Source of the DNA: Aristaeella lactis
Lineage (GTDB): Bacteria; Bacillota; Clostridia; Christensenellales; Aristaeellaceae
NCBI RefSeq assembly: GCF_018118585.1
Contig: NZ_CP069421.1
Coordinates: 1,798,001 to 1,862,000, forward strand
Length of the DNA: 64,000 bases
Direction of reading: 5' to 3'
The position numbers and the translations under genes were made by a program. Shown here piece after piece: positions 1-7,658 of the stretch. Numbering within the stretch: position 1 is the stretch's first letter; each line of letters opens with the position of its first letter. Under the pieces are notes generated by a model, which was not told the DNA's origin, did no database searches, and was given only the letters and a program-made list of their open reading frames with translations.

Positions 1-1
1 A

Positions 2-1972
2 GTGATGGCCAGCAATGATTCGGTCGCTACTTATCCGAAAGCGGGATATACAGACTGGGTCGAGATCTTCAATTCCGGAGATTCTGCCGTTGATCTGAGC
101 GGATGGGGATTGAGCGACAATCCGGAAAAACCGTTGAAATGGCAGTTTCCCGACGGAACAACGATTCGTCCCGGGGAATACAGGGTCATTCTGTGTGACA
201 AGGACACGGAAAAGAGCAGCGACGCGGAGCTGCACGCATCTTTCACGATCAGCCGGAAGAGCGGGGAGATTATTGTCCTGACTGACGTGGAGGGCACCGT
301 GCATGACCGGATCACGCTTCCTGAAATGAAGACGGATATCTCCTTCGGACGGAGTCATGAGGATGGTGGCCTGTACTGTTATGACACGCCTACGCCTTTT
401 GCGGCAAACAAAGGCGGCTTCGTGGGGTATACCGCGGCGCCGTCGTTCTCGGCGGAGCCAGGTTTTTATGATTCAGACCAGTATCTTCAGATCATCGTCC
501 CGGAAGGCACACAGGTGTTTTATACCCTGGACGGATCGGAGCCGACGCGGAAATCCACGCCTTACAACGGGGAAACACTGGAAATTACCGCTACGACCGT
601 GATTCGGGCCAGGGCTTTCGCGGAGGGAATGATCCGGCCCGGCGATACGCTCACCGGTACGTTCTTTATCCAAGCGGATCACAGCCTGCCGGTGGTATCA
701 GTCACTGTGGATCCGGAAGACCTGTGGAATCGCAAACGGGGAATGCTGACCGTTGGAAAGGGTGTCAACAACAAAGAAGGCCTGCCCTTCAAAAACACTG
801 TTTACCGGAAAGTGAAGAACTCCGGGGTCAAATATGAAAGCTATGTGGAGATGTACGACGACACCGGAGAAAGGATTGTCAGTCAGGGTGCGGATATCTC
901 CCTGAACGGCGACTATTCGCTGGACATGCCCCAGAAGAGTTTCAAATTCAAAGCGAAAAGCAAATACGGTGAAAAAACGTTCAAAGCAAAACTGTTCCCG
1001 GACAGGGATTATGAGGAATATAAAAGCTTCGTGCTGCGGAACAGCGGAAATGACTGCATGTGGACCCGGCTGCAGGACGGGTTTCAGAGCCGGCTGATGG
1101 ATCTGTTCGGAAGCACCGTGGCCCATCAGGCATGGAAACCCTATGTAGTATATCTGAACGGTCAGTACTGGGGCCATATGAACCTGCGGGAACGGGTGGA
1201 CGAGTATATGGTCGCGCAGTTTGAGGGGCTGGACCTGAAGGACGCGGACCAGCTGGACCTGCTGGAGGCAAGCAGCAGAGTGAAGAACGGATCCAATACG
1301 GAATACAAGGCTATGATCAAAAAGATCAAAGCCGGCAAACCGGCCAAAAAACAGGAGGATCTGCAGTACATCCTGGACAACATCGATGTGGACAATTATT
1401 TCTGGTTTATGGGCTTCGAGATGTTCTTCGGCAACAGCGATATCGGCAATTTCCGTATCTACCGCCTGAACGCTCCCGGAAGTAAATGGAAATGGCTGAT
1501 CAACGATCTGGACTACGGCCTGTGGAACTCCGGATTCGACAGTCCGAAGAGTTATACCAAGAAGAGCGGCATGGGTCAACTTAATTACGACAATACGATC
1601 TTTCGGAAGCTGCTGACCGTTCCGGAATACAAGGACCGGTACCTGACCATATACGGCAAAATCTATCAAAAACTGACAACGGACACGATGATGGAAGTAC
1701 TGGACGAACTGGTGGAGCTGATAGAACCGGAGATGGAGCGGCACTGGACTCGCTGGGGACCGGAAAACGACAGAAACATCGTTTCCGAAGCACCGAGGAC
1801 GGCGGAAGGTGCCTACAAATACTGGCAGAAGCGTGTGGAACGCCTCCGGAACGTGATCCGGAAACGGCCGACACGGCTGTGGGATTTTACGAAAAAAGCC
1901 TTCGGCCTGAGCAATGCGGAAATGGAGAAATACTTTGGTCCGAAACCGCCGATGCCGCCTGAAGCCGTCTGA
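2..1972 (+). CDS. CotH-kinase surface protein with lamin-tail domain (5' partial)
   Basis: The reading frame is open from the window edge, so the N-terminus and any signal peptide are missing. Residues 1-125 look like a lamin-tail (LTD) beta-sandwich (MASND, DWVEIFNSG, DLSGWGLSD). Residues about 145-220 resemble a chitobiase/hexosaminidase C-terminal fold (YTLDGSEPT). The rest is a CotH kinase domain with KSFKFKAK, NGQYWGHMNLRERVDEY, GNSDIGNFRIYR and the metal-binding-like INDLDYG. CotH proteins are atypical secreted kinases that phosphorylate proteins. The LTD plus CotH combination is common in exported or wall-associated proteins of gut Clostridia. Substrate unknown. A strong terminator follows. 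Confidence 0.85.
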   Translation: MMASNDSVATYPKAGYTDWVEIFNSGDSAVDLSGWGLSDNPEKPLKWQFPDGTTIRPGEYRVILCDKDTEKSSDAELHASFTISRKSGEIIVLTDVEGTVHDRITLPEMKTDISFGRSHEDGGLYCYDTPTPFAANKGGFVGYTAAPSFSAEPGFYDSDQYLQIIVPEGTQVFYTLDGSEPTRKSTPYNGETLEITATTVIRARAFAEGMIRPGDTLTGTFFIQADHSLPVVSVTVDPEDLWNRKRGMLTVGKGVNNKEGLPFKNTVYRKVKNSGVKYESYVEMYDDTGERIVSQGADISLNGDYSLDMPQKSFKFKAKSKYGEKTFKAKLFPDRDYEEYKSFVLRNSGNDCMWTRLQDGFQSRLMDLFGSTVAHQAWKPYVVYLNGQYWGHMNLRERVDEYMVAQFEGLDLKDADQLDLLEASSRVKNGSNTEYKAMIKKIKAGKPAKKQEDLQYILDNIDVDNYFWFMGFEMFFGNSDIGNFRIYRLNAPGSKWKWLINDLDYGLWNSGFDSPKSYTKKSGMGQLNYDNTIFRKLLTVPEYKDRYLTIYGKIYQKLTTDTMMEVLDELVELIEPEMERHWTRWGPENDRNIVSEAPRTAEGAYKYWQKRVERLRNVIRKRPTRLWDFTKKAFGLSNAEMEKYFGPKPPMPPEAV

Positions 1973-2014
1973 TCCGGACGGACAGGCTCATCGGCCGGAT
2001 CTGCATCATCGATG

Positions 2015-2050
2015 AACTTGTTTGTTCCGGTTGGACAAACAAGTTTTTTT
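2015..2050 (+). terminator. intrinsic terminator of the CotH gene
   Basis: A perfect 10-bp stem (AACTTGTTTG with CAAACAAGTT, 11-nt loop) runs into seven T residues, about 45 bp after the CotH stop codon. Confidence 0.9.
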
Positions 2051-2091
2051 CGTCGCTCAATTCCCTCATGGGTACAGCATAGGTACGTATG

Positions 2092-2121
2092 AAAAAGAGC
2101 TCTTGATTTCTCAAGAGCTCT
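2092..2121 (-). terminator. intrinsic terminator of the tRNA operon
   Basis: A perfect 11-bp stem (AGAGCTCTTGA with TCAAGAGCTCT) closed by a GAAA tetraloop on the minus strand is followed by five U residues. It lies 3 bp after the last tRNA (Leu). Confidence 0.92.
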
Positions 2122-2124
2122 ACG

Positions 2125-2208
2125 TGCGGGAAACAGGACTTGAACCTGCAAGTACGTACGTACACATGAACCTGAATCATGCGCGTCTGCCAATTCCGCC
2201 ATTCCCGC
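2125..2208 (-). tRNA. tRNA-Leu (CAG)
   Basis: Acceptor GCGGGAA pairs with TTCCCGC, discriminator A, T-loop GTTCAAG, long variable arm as expected for Leu. The anticodon loop TTCAGGT gives CAG. CCA is not encoded. Last gene of the seven-tRNA cluster. Confidence 0.95.
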
Positions 2209-2213
2209 AAGTA

Positions 2214-2298
<85 letters not shown>

Positions 2299-2325
2299 AT
2301 ATGATGTCCCTCTTGACCCAAAGGG

Positions 2326-2401
2326 TGGAGCTGGCGATGGGACTCGAACCCGCAACCTGCTGATTACAAATCAGCTGCTCTGCCAATTGAGCTACGCCAG
2401 C
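2326..2401 (-). tRNA. tRNA-Thr (TGT)
   Basis: Acceptor GCTGGCG pairs with CGCCAGC, discriminator T, encoded CCA. The anticodon stem GCTGA/TCAGC encloses TTTGTAA (anticodon TGT). Confidence 0.96.
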
Positions 2402-2434
2402 ACGAAGCTCGTTCTGCGGATTCAACCAGAAAAG

Positions 2435-2511
2435 TGGCGACCCGGAAGGGGCTCGAACCCTCGACCTCCAGCGTGACAGGCTGGCGCTCTAACCAACTGA
2501 GCTACCGGGCC
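2435..2511 (-). tRNA. tRNA-Asp (GTC)
   Basis: Acceptor GGCCCGG pairs with CCGGGTC (one G-U), discriminator G, encoded CCA. The anticodon loop CTGTCAC gives GTC. Confidence 0.96.
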
Positions 2512-2520
2512 AAATGGCTG

Positions 2521-2594
2521 TGGGCCTTCAGGGACTTGAACCCCGGACCAACCGGTTATGAGCCGGCCGCTCTGACCAACTGAGCTAAAGGCCC
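2521..2594 (-). tRNA. tRNA-Met (CAT), elongator type
   Basis: Acceptor GGGCCTT pairs fully with AAGGCCC, discriminator A. The anticodon loop CTCATAA gives CAT. Full pairing at position 1-72 argues against the initiator tRNA; a lysidine-modified Ile(CAT) tRNA cannot be excluded by eye. CCA is not encoded. Confidence 0.88.
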
Positions 2595-2614
2595 ATATCG
2601 GAAAGGAAAGAAAG

Positions 2615-2687
2615 TGACTCCGCCGGGATTCGAACCCGGGTAGCCGCCGTGAAAGGGCGGTGTCTTAGGCCTCTTGACCACGGAGCC
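2615..2687 (-). tRNA. tRNA-Glu (TTC)
   Basis: Acceptor GGCTCCG pairs with CGGAGTC, discriminator A. The anticodon loop CTTTCAC gives TTC. CCA is not encoded. Confidence 0.96.
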
Positions 2688-2707
2688 ACGTACGAGGCGA
2701 TTTTGAG

Positions 2708-2782
2708 TCGGGGTGAAGGGATTCGAACCCCCGGCCCCATGCTCCCAAAGCACGTGCGCTAGCCAGACTGCGCTACACCCCG
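2708..2782 (-). tRNA. tRNA-Pro (TGG)
   Basis: Acceptor CGGGGTG pairs with CACCCCG, discriminator A. The anticodon loop TTTGGGA gives TGG. First gene of the operon, about 35 nt after the predicted transcription start. CCA is not encoded. Confidence 0.96.
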
Positions 2783-2822
2783 GTGCATCCTTCCCGCGGT
2801 CTATCCCGCAGGCGACTTTGTT

Positions 2823-2851
2823 AATATACATGATTTTTGACCGGATGTCAA
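2823..2851 (-). promoter_or_regulatory. sigma-70 type promoter of the tRNA operon
   Basis: On the minus strand TTGACA (2851-2846) and TATATT (2828-2823) are separated by exactly 17 bp, a near-consensus promoter directly upstream of tRNA-Pro. Confidence 0.9.
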
Positions 2852-2940
2852 TCACTATTTTCTCCATTTTCGGAAGAAAATTTTCAATGTTGAGTCAGTC
2901 TTTATCACGTATATGCGTGTCCCTCAAAAAAGCCCCCGGA

Positions 2941-3819
2941 TCAGGCAGGTTCTGACTGCTTTTTATCAAGCGTGGACATGAACCACGCAACCGCAAACCC
3001 GATGACCAGGCACACAATGCTGATAATCCAGTTTCCGGTAGTTGCGATCTGGAAGCATTCACGGTTCTGCATAAGCAGGGCCACAGGCGATCCGATCACC
3101 AGTCCGAAGATAGCGCTGAAGGTCAGTGCGGCATGCTTTTTGAGCAGGAAATTCATGAGCTTCGCAATGAACACGATGCCCACAAGAAGGCCGATCGCAT
3201 AAGGAGCCAGGATCGCCAGGCTGGACCAGTCCCCTCCCCGCAGATCATTCATGGCGTTGATGACGGGGTTGTAGTAACCCAGGAGCATCAGGATCATGGA
3301 ACCTGAAATGCCCGGAACGACCATCGTGGAAGAGGCGATCGCTCCCAGCGGGATCATCAGCAGAATGGTGCCGATGGAATGATCCACCGTCCTGGCTTCC
3401 GGAGGATTCAGCAGGGGCAGAACCACCACCAGCGCAAGGAAGATCAGGAACAGGATAACGCCGGGAATCCTGGCGCTCTTCATATTGACCCGCTTGTAAA
3501 TGGCGGGAAGGCCGCCGAGGATCAGTCCGATGAACGCGAAATTGGTGGGAAGGCGTGTCATCGGAATCTCACTGGACTTTGTTCCCAGCAGGTTGCCGAT
3601 CAGCGCAGCAAAAGCAAACAGGCCGATCAGCACGCCGATAATAATCGGCAGAAGATCCCGGAAGTTCTTTTTGAACTGCTTGAAAAGATTATTCACCGCA
3701 TAGATCACACGGTCATAAATACCCATGGACACCGCCATGGTCCCGCCCGATACGCCGGGGATGATATTGGAAACGCCGATTACGGCTCCGCGCAGAATGT
3801 CAAGAAACCACTGCAGCAT
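2941..3819 (-). CDS. DUF368 (COG2035) membrane protein
   Basis: A polytopic membrane protein of about 292 residues beginning MLQWFLDILRGAVIGVSNII. It carries the DUF368 hallmark PGVSGGTMAVSMGIYDR and a second similar loop, VVPGISGSMILMLLGYY, which suggests an internal duplication. I use the ATG at 3819 because it has an AAGGG ribosome site at normal spacing; the longer frame begins with TTG inside the upstream gene. Distant relatives of this family have been linked to polyprenyl-phosphate lipid transport, but no function can be read here. It follows the COG2426 gene by 16 bp, so both are probably one transcript from the promoter at 4367-4395. Confidence 0.88.
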   Translation of the reverse strand: MLQWFLDILRGAVIGVSNIIPGVSGGTMAVSMGIYDRVIYAVNNLFKQFKKNFRDLLPIIIGVLIGLFAFAALIGNLLGTKSSEIPMTRLPTNFAFIGLILGGLPAIYKRVNMKSARIPGVILFLIFLALVVVLPLLNPPEARTVDHSIGTILLMIPLGAIASSTMVVPGISGSMILMLLGYYNPVINAMNDLRGGDWSSLAILAPYAIGLLVGIVFIAKLMNFLLKKHAALTFSAIFGLVIGSPVALLMQNRECFQIATTGNWIISIVCLVIGFAVAWFMSTLDKKQSEPA

Positions 3820-3835
3820 TGAATAACCCTTCCCT

Positions 3836-4315
3836 TCAGGCAAAAAGTTGTACGCCGTTGATAACGATCAGGCTGCCCACGCCCATGATAACAGCAGCCA
3901 GCAGGACACCCAGCAGAACAGCGATTACGCTGGATTTGAAATCCATATCCAGGATACTTGCGGCCAGGGTTCCCGTCCAGGCGCCGGTACCGGGCAGCGG
4001 GATGCCGACAAACAGCAGAAGCGCGATGAACAGTCCTTTGGTCCCGGCCTTCTCCTTAAGCTTCTCGCCCGCTTTATGGCCTTTTTCCAGGCAAAAGGTA
4101 AAGAAGCGTCCGATGTATTTTTTATCCTTGCCCCATTCCAGCACCCTGCGTGCGAAAAAGAAGATCACCGGCACCGGCAGCATATTCGCCACCATGCACA
4201 CGATATAGGCAGGCAGGGTGGGAATGCCGTTGGCCAGTGCGTAAGGCAAAGCCCCCCTGAGTTCGATCAGGGGAACCATGGAGATCAGGAATGAAATAAC
4301 GTAGTGTTTCAGCAT
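3836..4315 (-). CDS. COG2426 small multidrug-export-like membrane protein
   Basis: 159 residues, with hydrophobic segments at about 5-25, 34-55, 93-112 and 125-155. The N-terminal MVPLIELRGALPYALANG and the later LFVGIPLPGTGAWTG match the family annotated as putative small multidrug export protein (Pfam Sm_multidrug_ex). The export function is a historical label rather than an established activity. Ribosome site GGAGG precedes the ATG. First gene of a two-gene operon with the DUF368 protein. Confidence 0.85.
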   Translation of the reverse strand: MLKHYVISFLISMVPLIELRGALPYALANGIPTLPAYIVCMVANMLPVPVIFFFARRVLEWGKDKKYIGRFFTFCLEKGHKAGEKLKEKAGTKGLFIALLLFVGIPLPGTGAWTGTLAASILDMDFKSSVIAVLLGVLLAAVIMGVGSLIVINGVQLFA

Positions 4316-4366
4316 ATATTCCTCCGGCGGTCAGTGCTGGCGTCCTGTCAGAAAAACAACGTGGGC

Positions 4367-4395
4367 ATTATAGCATAGCCGCAAAACAGTGTAAA
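4367..4395 (-). promoter_or_regulatory. promoter of the COG2426-DUF368 operon
   Basis: Minus strand TTTACA (4395-4390), 17 bp, TATAAT (4372-4367). It lies 52 bp upstream of the COG2426 start codon. Confidence 0.82.
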
Positions 4396-4413
4396 GGCAG
4401 CCGGAGTCCGGTC

Positions 4414-4656
4414 TTACCGCCCCGTTATGTCGTCATCAAACCATTCTGCATCTTCCGGATCCTCAAAGGACCTGGCGATATTCTCCGGATCAAACCGGGG
4501 ATCAAAAGCCAGTTCCTTCAGCCGGTCCCGGCTGACCACGGTGTTCGTTCCCAGGCAGTCATTGCAGCGATACCCGCAGTCCGGGCAGATACAGCCCAGA
4601 TGATCGCTTTCCGCCTGGATCATGTAGGTTCCGCATTCTTTACAGCTGCAACGCAT
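4414..4656 (-). CDS. small Cys-rich zinc-ribbon-like protein
   Basis: 80 residues, starting MRCSCKECGTYM at an ATG preceded by GGGGAGGGG. Seven Cys residues lie in the first 38 residues as CSC-KEC and CICPDCGYRCNDC, a pattern typical of a zinc ribbon. The rest is acidic (ending FEDPEDAEWFDDDITGR). I recognise no specific family. It has its own promoter and sits between the membrane-protein operon and the hpf terminator. The frame is open upstream to 4719, but the promoter would then fall inside the gene, so the shorter form is preferred. Confidence 0.7.
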   Translation of the reverse strand: MRCSCKECGTYMIQAESDHLGCICPDCGYRCNDCLGTNTVVSRDRLKELAFDPRFDPENIARSFEDPEDAEWFDDDITGR

Positions 4657-4690
4657 ACAGACCGTCCCCTCCCCGAAAAATAGCTGAGTT

Positions 4691-4719
4691 ATTATAGCAG
4701 AATCCGGCAATACGGGCAA
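4691..4719 (-). promoter_or_regulatory. promoter of the Cys-rich small protein
   Basis: Minus strand TTGCCC (4719-4714), 17 bp, TATAAT (4696-4691). It sits about 35 bp upstream of the chosen start codon and supports that start. Confidence 0.7.
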
Positions 4720-4727
4720 TAATGCGC

Positions 4728-4754
4728 AAAAAAAGGGGCCGCACCCGCGGCCCC
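4728..4754 (-). terminator. intrinsic terminator of hpf
   Basis: Minus strand GGGGCCGC, loop GGGT, GCGGCCCC, then seven U residues. It ends an hpf 3' untranslated region of about 160 nt (4755-4913) in which I see no gene. Confidence 0.93.
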
Positions 4755-4913
4755 GGGGTATATTGTACGTCCGGATCTCAGGGTCTTGCTTTTCGGCCTT
4801 ACGCTCTGTCCGCTAATCGCGCCTGATATGCATGGTTCCTTGTCGGATATCATCATGCTGTGCGAGCTTTTTGTGCCGACTCCTGATTGTCCTGTCCGGA
4901 CTTTCAAGTCTGT

Positions 4914-5453
4914 TTAGGCTTCCGGCTCCAGCAGTCCCAGGTCTCCATCCTTTCTCAGGTAGAGGACGTTGGTCCTGTCTGTGTCAATATTCACAAAGGC
5001 GAAGAAATTGTGTCCCAGCAGTTCCATTTCGATCGCGGCATCCTCCACGCTCATGGGGCGTACCGGGAAGGTCTTCTGCTTAACCACCTTTCTCTCTTTC
5101 TCTTCTTCGCCTGAATCCTCTTCAATGAATTCGGGCACGTCCGGGATCTCTTCTCTCAGATTCTTGCCCAGCTTGGTCCTGTGTTTCCGGATCTGCCGTT
5201 CCATCTTCGCCAGCGCTTTGTCAATGGCCAGGAACAGGTTGTCATCCGCGGAGGACTCGCTGCGCAGGATTACGTTCTTTCCCATGGGGACGGTGATTTC
5301 CACCACCCGGCGGTCGTTCTTCTCCTTTCTCATTTTGACCTGCAGTTCGGTTTCAGGCCAGAGGTATTTGCCCATGGTTTCCGTTTTCTTTTCGATCCTC
5401 TGAGTAATTGCCGGGCTAACCGACATGTTTCGTGCCTGTATCGTAAGTCTCAT
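4914..5453 (-). CDS. hpf: long-form ribosome hibernation promoting factor
   Basis: 179 residues, the usual length for the long HPF/YfiA form. The N-terminal domain (about 1-100) is the ribosome-binding S30AE fold (MRLTIQARNMSVSPAI, KYLWPETELQVKMRKEKNDRRVVEITVP). A charged linker follows. The C-terminal dimerisation domain (about 125-179) has VVKQKTFPVRPMSVEDAAIE and GHNFFAFVNIDTDRTNVLYL. In Firmicutes this protein pairs 70S ribosomes into 100S dimers in stationary phase. It is monocistronic with its own terminator; GGAG lies 12 nt before the ATG, a slightly long spacing. An imperfect hairpin lies in the leader. Confidence 0.96.
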   Translation of the reverse strand: MRLTIQARNMSVSPAITQRIEKKTETMGKYLWPETELQVKMRKEKNDRRVVEITVPMGKNVILRSESSADDNLFLAIDKALAKMERQIRKHRTKLGKNLREEIPDVPEFIEEDSGEEEKERKVVKQKTFPVRPMSVEDAAIEMELLGHNFFAFVNIDTDRTNVLYLRKDGDLGLLEPEA

Positions 5454-5495
5454 ATGTCCGATGGGCTCCTTTCAAATTAGTGATTCCGTGATTCT

Positions 5496-5531
5496 CACAG
5501 AACAGCGGTCATTTCTGACTGCCCTTCTGTG
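5496..5531 (-). repeat. imperfect hairpin in the hpf leader
   Basis: Minus strand CACAGAA...TTCTGTG and GTCA-GAAA-TGAC form a stem with an internal loop capped by a GAAA tetraloop. It lies about 45 nt before the hpf start codon. It could be a leader structure or a factor-binding palindrome. Around it, 5454-5673 holds no gene. Confidence 0.4.
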
Positions 5532-5673
5532 AAAGATCGTGTGCCATCGGCATCACACCCTTTCGTTTGTCGTTCTGATTTATTATTTCGACACGATGGA
5601 GAGGATTCCTTCTTTGTTTTATAAATTTTTGTATTTTTTACATTTGATTTGTACCATTTATCACATGAAAGCC

Positions 5674-6423
5674 TTATGATTCACGGTTTCTGTACTCTCC
5701 GGGCGTGCATCCGGTAATCTTTTTGAAGCTGCGGGAGAAGTGCGCCACATCGGAAAAACCGGTTTCCTCCGCGATCTCATGGATCCGGTAGGAGGGATTC
5801 TTCAGCATTTCCTTCGCCTTCGCGATCCGCATGCTTCCGAGCAGGTCAAAGAAGCTCTGATCCGTTTCCCGGTTCAGCAGCTTGGAGAGGTGCCACTGGC
5901 TCACATATACATGATCCGCCACTTCACCCAGGGAAAGATGCTGTTCTGTGCAGTGTTCCTTCATATAGGCCAGCGCCGCCTTGACCAGGTGGTTGCCGGC
6001 TTCCTTTACGGATTCGTCTTCCGGTTCCTCATCCCGAAGCTGCGGCATCGCGTCCAGCCGGGAAACCATCTGCCGGAAGGCTTCCTTCAGTTCATCCAGG
6101 TTGCTGGGTTTCAGGAGATAACGGCATACGCCCAGGGTGATTGCCTGCCGGGCATACTCAAAATCCCGGTAGGCAGTCAGAACGCTCATCTGGATATCCG
6201 GAAACTCGCTGCGGATGGCTGCCAGCATGGTCAGCCCGTCCATATTAGGCATCCGGATGTCCGTCAGCACGATATCCGGGTGAATGCTGCGGATCAGTTC
6301 CAGCCCGGAGATTCCGTCATGGGCTGTTCCCGCCACCTCGCAGCCAAGCTCCGCCCACGGCACCACCGTGGAAAGGCCCCGGATGATCAGCCGTTCATCG
6401 TCCACAAGGATTACTCGGTACAT
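5674..6423 (-). CDS. YesN/AraC-type response regulator
   Basis: 249 residues from an ATG preceded by GAGAGGAG. The receiver domain (1-120) has the acidic pair D8-D9 and phosphoacceptor D55 in IVLTDIRMPNMDG, and lysine in LLKPS. The C-terminal AraC-type double helix-turn-helix (about 150-247) includes YVSQWHLSKLLNRETDQSFFDLLGSMRIAKAKEML and the family ending FSDVAHFSRSFKKITGCTPGEYR. It is the last gene of an operon with the GH94 phosphorylase, hexomutase, sensor kinase and solute-binding protein, 11 bp after the binding protein. It most likely activates the local glycan genes when the cognate kinase detects sugar. No terminator is evident after it. Confidence 0.93.
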   Translation of the reverse strand: MYRVILVDDERLIIRGLSTVVPWAELGCEVAGTAHDGISGLELIRSIHPDIVLTDIRMPNMDGLTMLAAIRSEFPDIQMSVLTAYRDFEYARQAITLGVCRYLLKPSNLDELKEAFRQMVSRLDAMPQLRDEEPEDESVKEAGNHLVKAALAYMKEHCTEQHLSLGEVADHVYVSQWHLSKLLNRETDQSFFDLLGSMRIAKAKEMLKNPSYRIHEIAEETGFSDVAHFSRSFKKITGCTPGEYRNRES

Positions 6424-6434
6424 TGCTTCTCCTC

Positions 6435-7643
6435 TCATTCCCCGAAGGGATTCAGTGCCATCACCCGCTGCCAGCATTCTTCCGGCGTCATTGTGCCCTC
6501 CGCCACCGCCGGAATGCATTGCAGCAGCCATTTTTCACGGGCACGGTTGTTCATGGCGTCCTGGAGCGGGCTGACCATCTGCCTGCCCGTCTGCAGGTCG
6601 TTCGCGGAATCAAGCAGTCTGCCGGAAAGGGACGAACTGCCCAGTTCCCAGATGCTTTCTTCGCTGGTCAGTTCTTTCAGCAGTTCCACAGCCGCGTCCC
6701 GGTGTCCGGAATCCCAGGCCCGGCGGGTCAGGTAAAAGCCCATGGATACGCCGCCGACATAGCAGCTGGAAGCCCCTTCCCCGTTCTTCAGCGGCATGGG
6801 AAGCACAGCCAGGGAATCCATCATCTTATGCGGGAAATTGGAATCCAGCCAGCTGCCGTCTATCTTCATGGCAGCTTTCTGGGCAACAAACAGCGCCGTG
6901 GATGACTCATCATCCGTTCTCCACGCGTTGTCCGCAAAAGTCCCGGCTTCCGCCAGTTCCCGGATCACGCCCATTGCTTCAAACCAGGATGCCGGAACCT
7001 CTTCAAAGGTTTTCGGCCGGGCCTGCTGTTCCTCCTTCGTGGCGCATGCCAGCACGGACATTTCCGCCAGGTAATGAGGAACGTCTGACAGGGAGATGGC
7101 AATAGGTACAATATCATTTTCCCGGAATATACGGATTGCTTCCAGCAGGGATGCCCAGTCCTTCGGCAGCGGCGCCTGGTATTTGTCAAACAGGTCTGTA
7201 TTGACAAACAAACCCTCCCAGAAGCCTCTCACCGGTACCGCGTAAACCTTTCCGTCCGGTTCCCGCAGGACATCCTCTTCCTGAAGGTTTATATCAGGAT
7301 AAGCCGCGTTGATCTCCTCCAGGGAAACAACCCGGGACAGGATCGGCGCCGAGTCTCCCCCGGCCGCGAAGAAGAAAAGGATATCCGGTTCATTCCCTGC
7401 CGCAAAGTCCTTCAGGATAGCCGTCTTCCAGGTCTCATCGATAATGGAGGAATTGTCGATCACCGTATTGCCGCTCATCGATTCATAGCGTTTCAGGATC
7501 GCGACGTATTCTTCAGCGGAACCGTCCGGACCGGCAAAGCAGCTGATGGTCCGCAGTGTAACGCCGTCCTCAGCCAGTCCGGCTCCGGCAGCAATCATCA
7601 GTACTAAAGCCGCCACAGCGGCAATCCGTTTTCTGATCCGCAT
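6435..7643 (-). CDS. extracellular solute-binding protein encoded with a sensor kinase
   Basis: 402 residues. The N-terminus MRIRKRIAAVAALVLMIAAG is a signal peptide, with probable cleavage after AGLA. No lipobox cysteine is present. The mature part is a family 1-type sugar-binding fold (DILFFFAAGGDSAP, PVRGFWEGLFVNTDLFDKY, AAMKIDGSWLDSNFP). The gene lies between the histidine kinase (15 bp upstream) and the response regulator (11 bp downstream), and no permease belongs to this operon. By context it more likely presents ligand to the kinase than feeds an importer, although shared use by the divergent permeases is possible. Strong GGAGG ribosome site. Confidence 0.87.
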   Translation of the reverse strand: MRIRKRIAAVAALVLMIAAGAGLAEDGVTLRTISCFAGPDGSAEEYVAILKRYESMSGNTVIDNSSIIDETWKTAILKDFAAGNEPDILFFFAAGGDSAPILSRVVSLEEINAAYPDINLQEEDVLREPDGKVYAVPVRGFWEGLFVNTDLFDKYQAPLPKDWASLLEAIRIFRENDIVPIAISLSDVPHYLAEMSVLACATKEEQQARPKTFEEVPASWFEAMGVIRELAEAGTFADNAWRTDDESSTALFVAQKAAMKIDGSWLDSNFPHKMMDSLAVLPMPLKNGEGASSCYVGGVSMGFYLTRRAWDSGHRDAAVELLKELTSEESIWELGSSSLSGRLLDSANDLQTGRQMVSPLQDAMNNRAREKWLLQCIPAVAEGTMTPEECWQRVMALNPFGE

Positions 7644-7658
7644 ACCTTTTCGCCTCCT

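Noticed and set aside
2708-2782. tRNA cluster as a phage or island attachment site
   Set aside because: No integrase, no direct repeat of a tRNA 3' end and no accessory genes on either side were seen.
2941-3843. Longer DUF368 start (TTG at 3843)
   Set aside because: It would overlap the upstream gene and lacks a ribosome site; the ATG at 3819 has AAGGG at good spacing.
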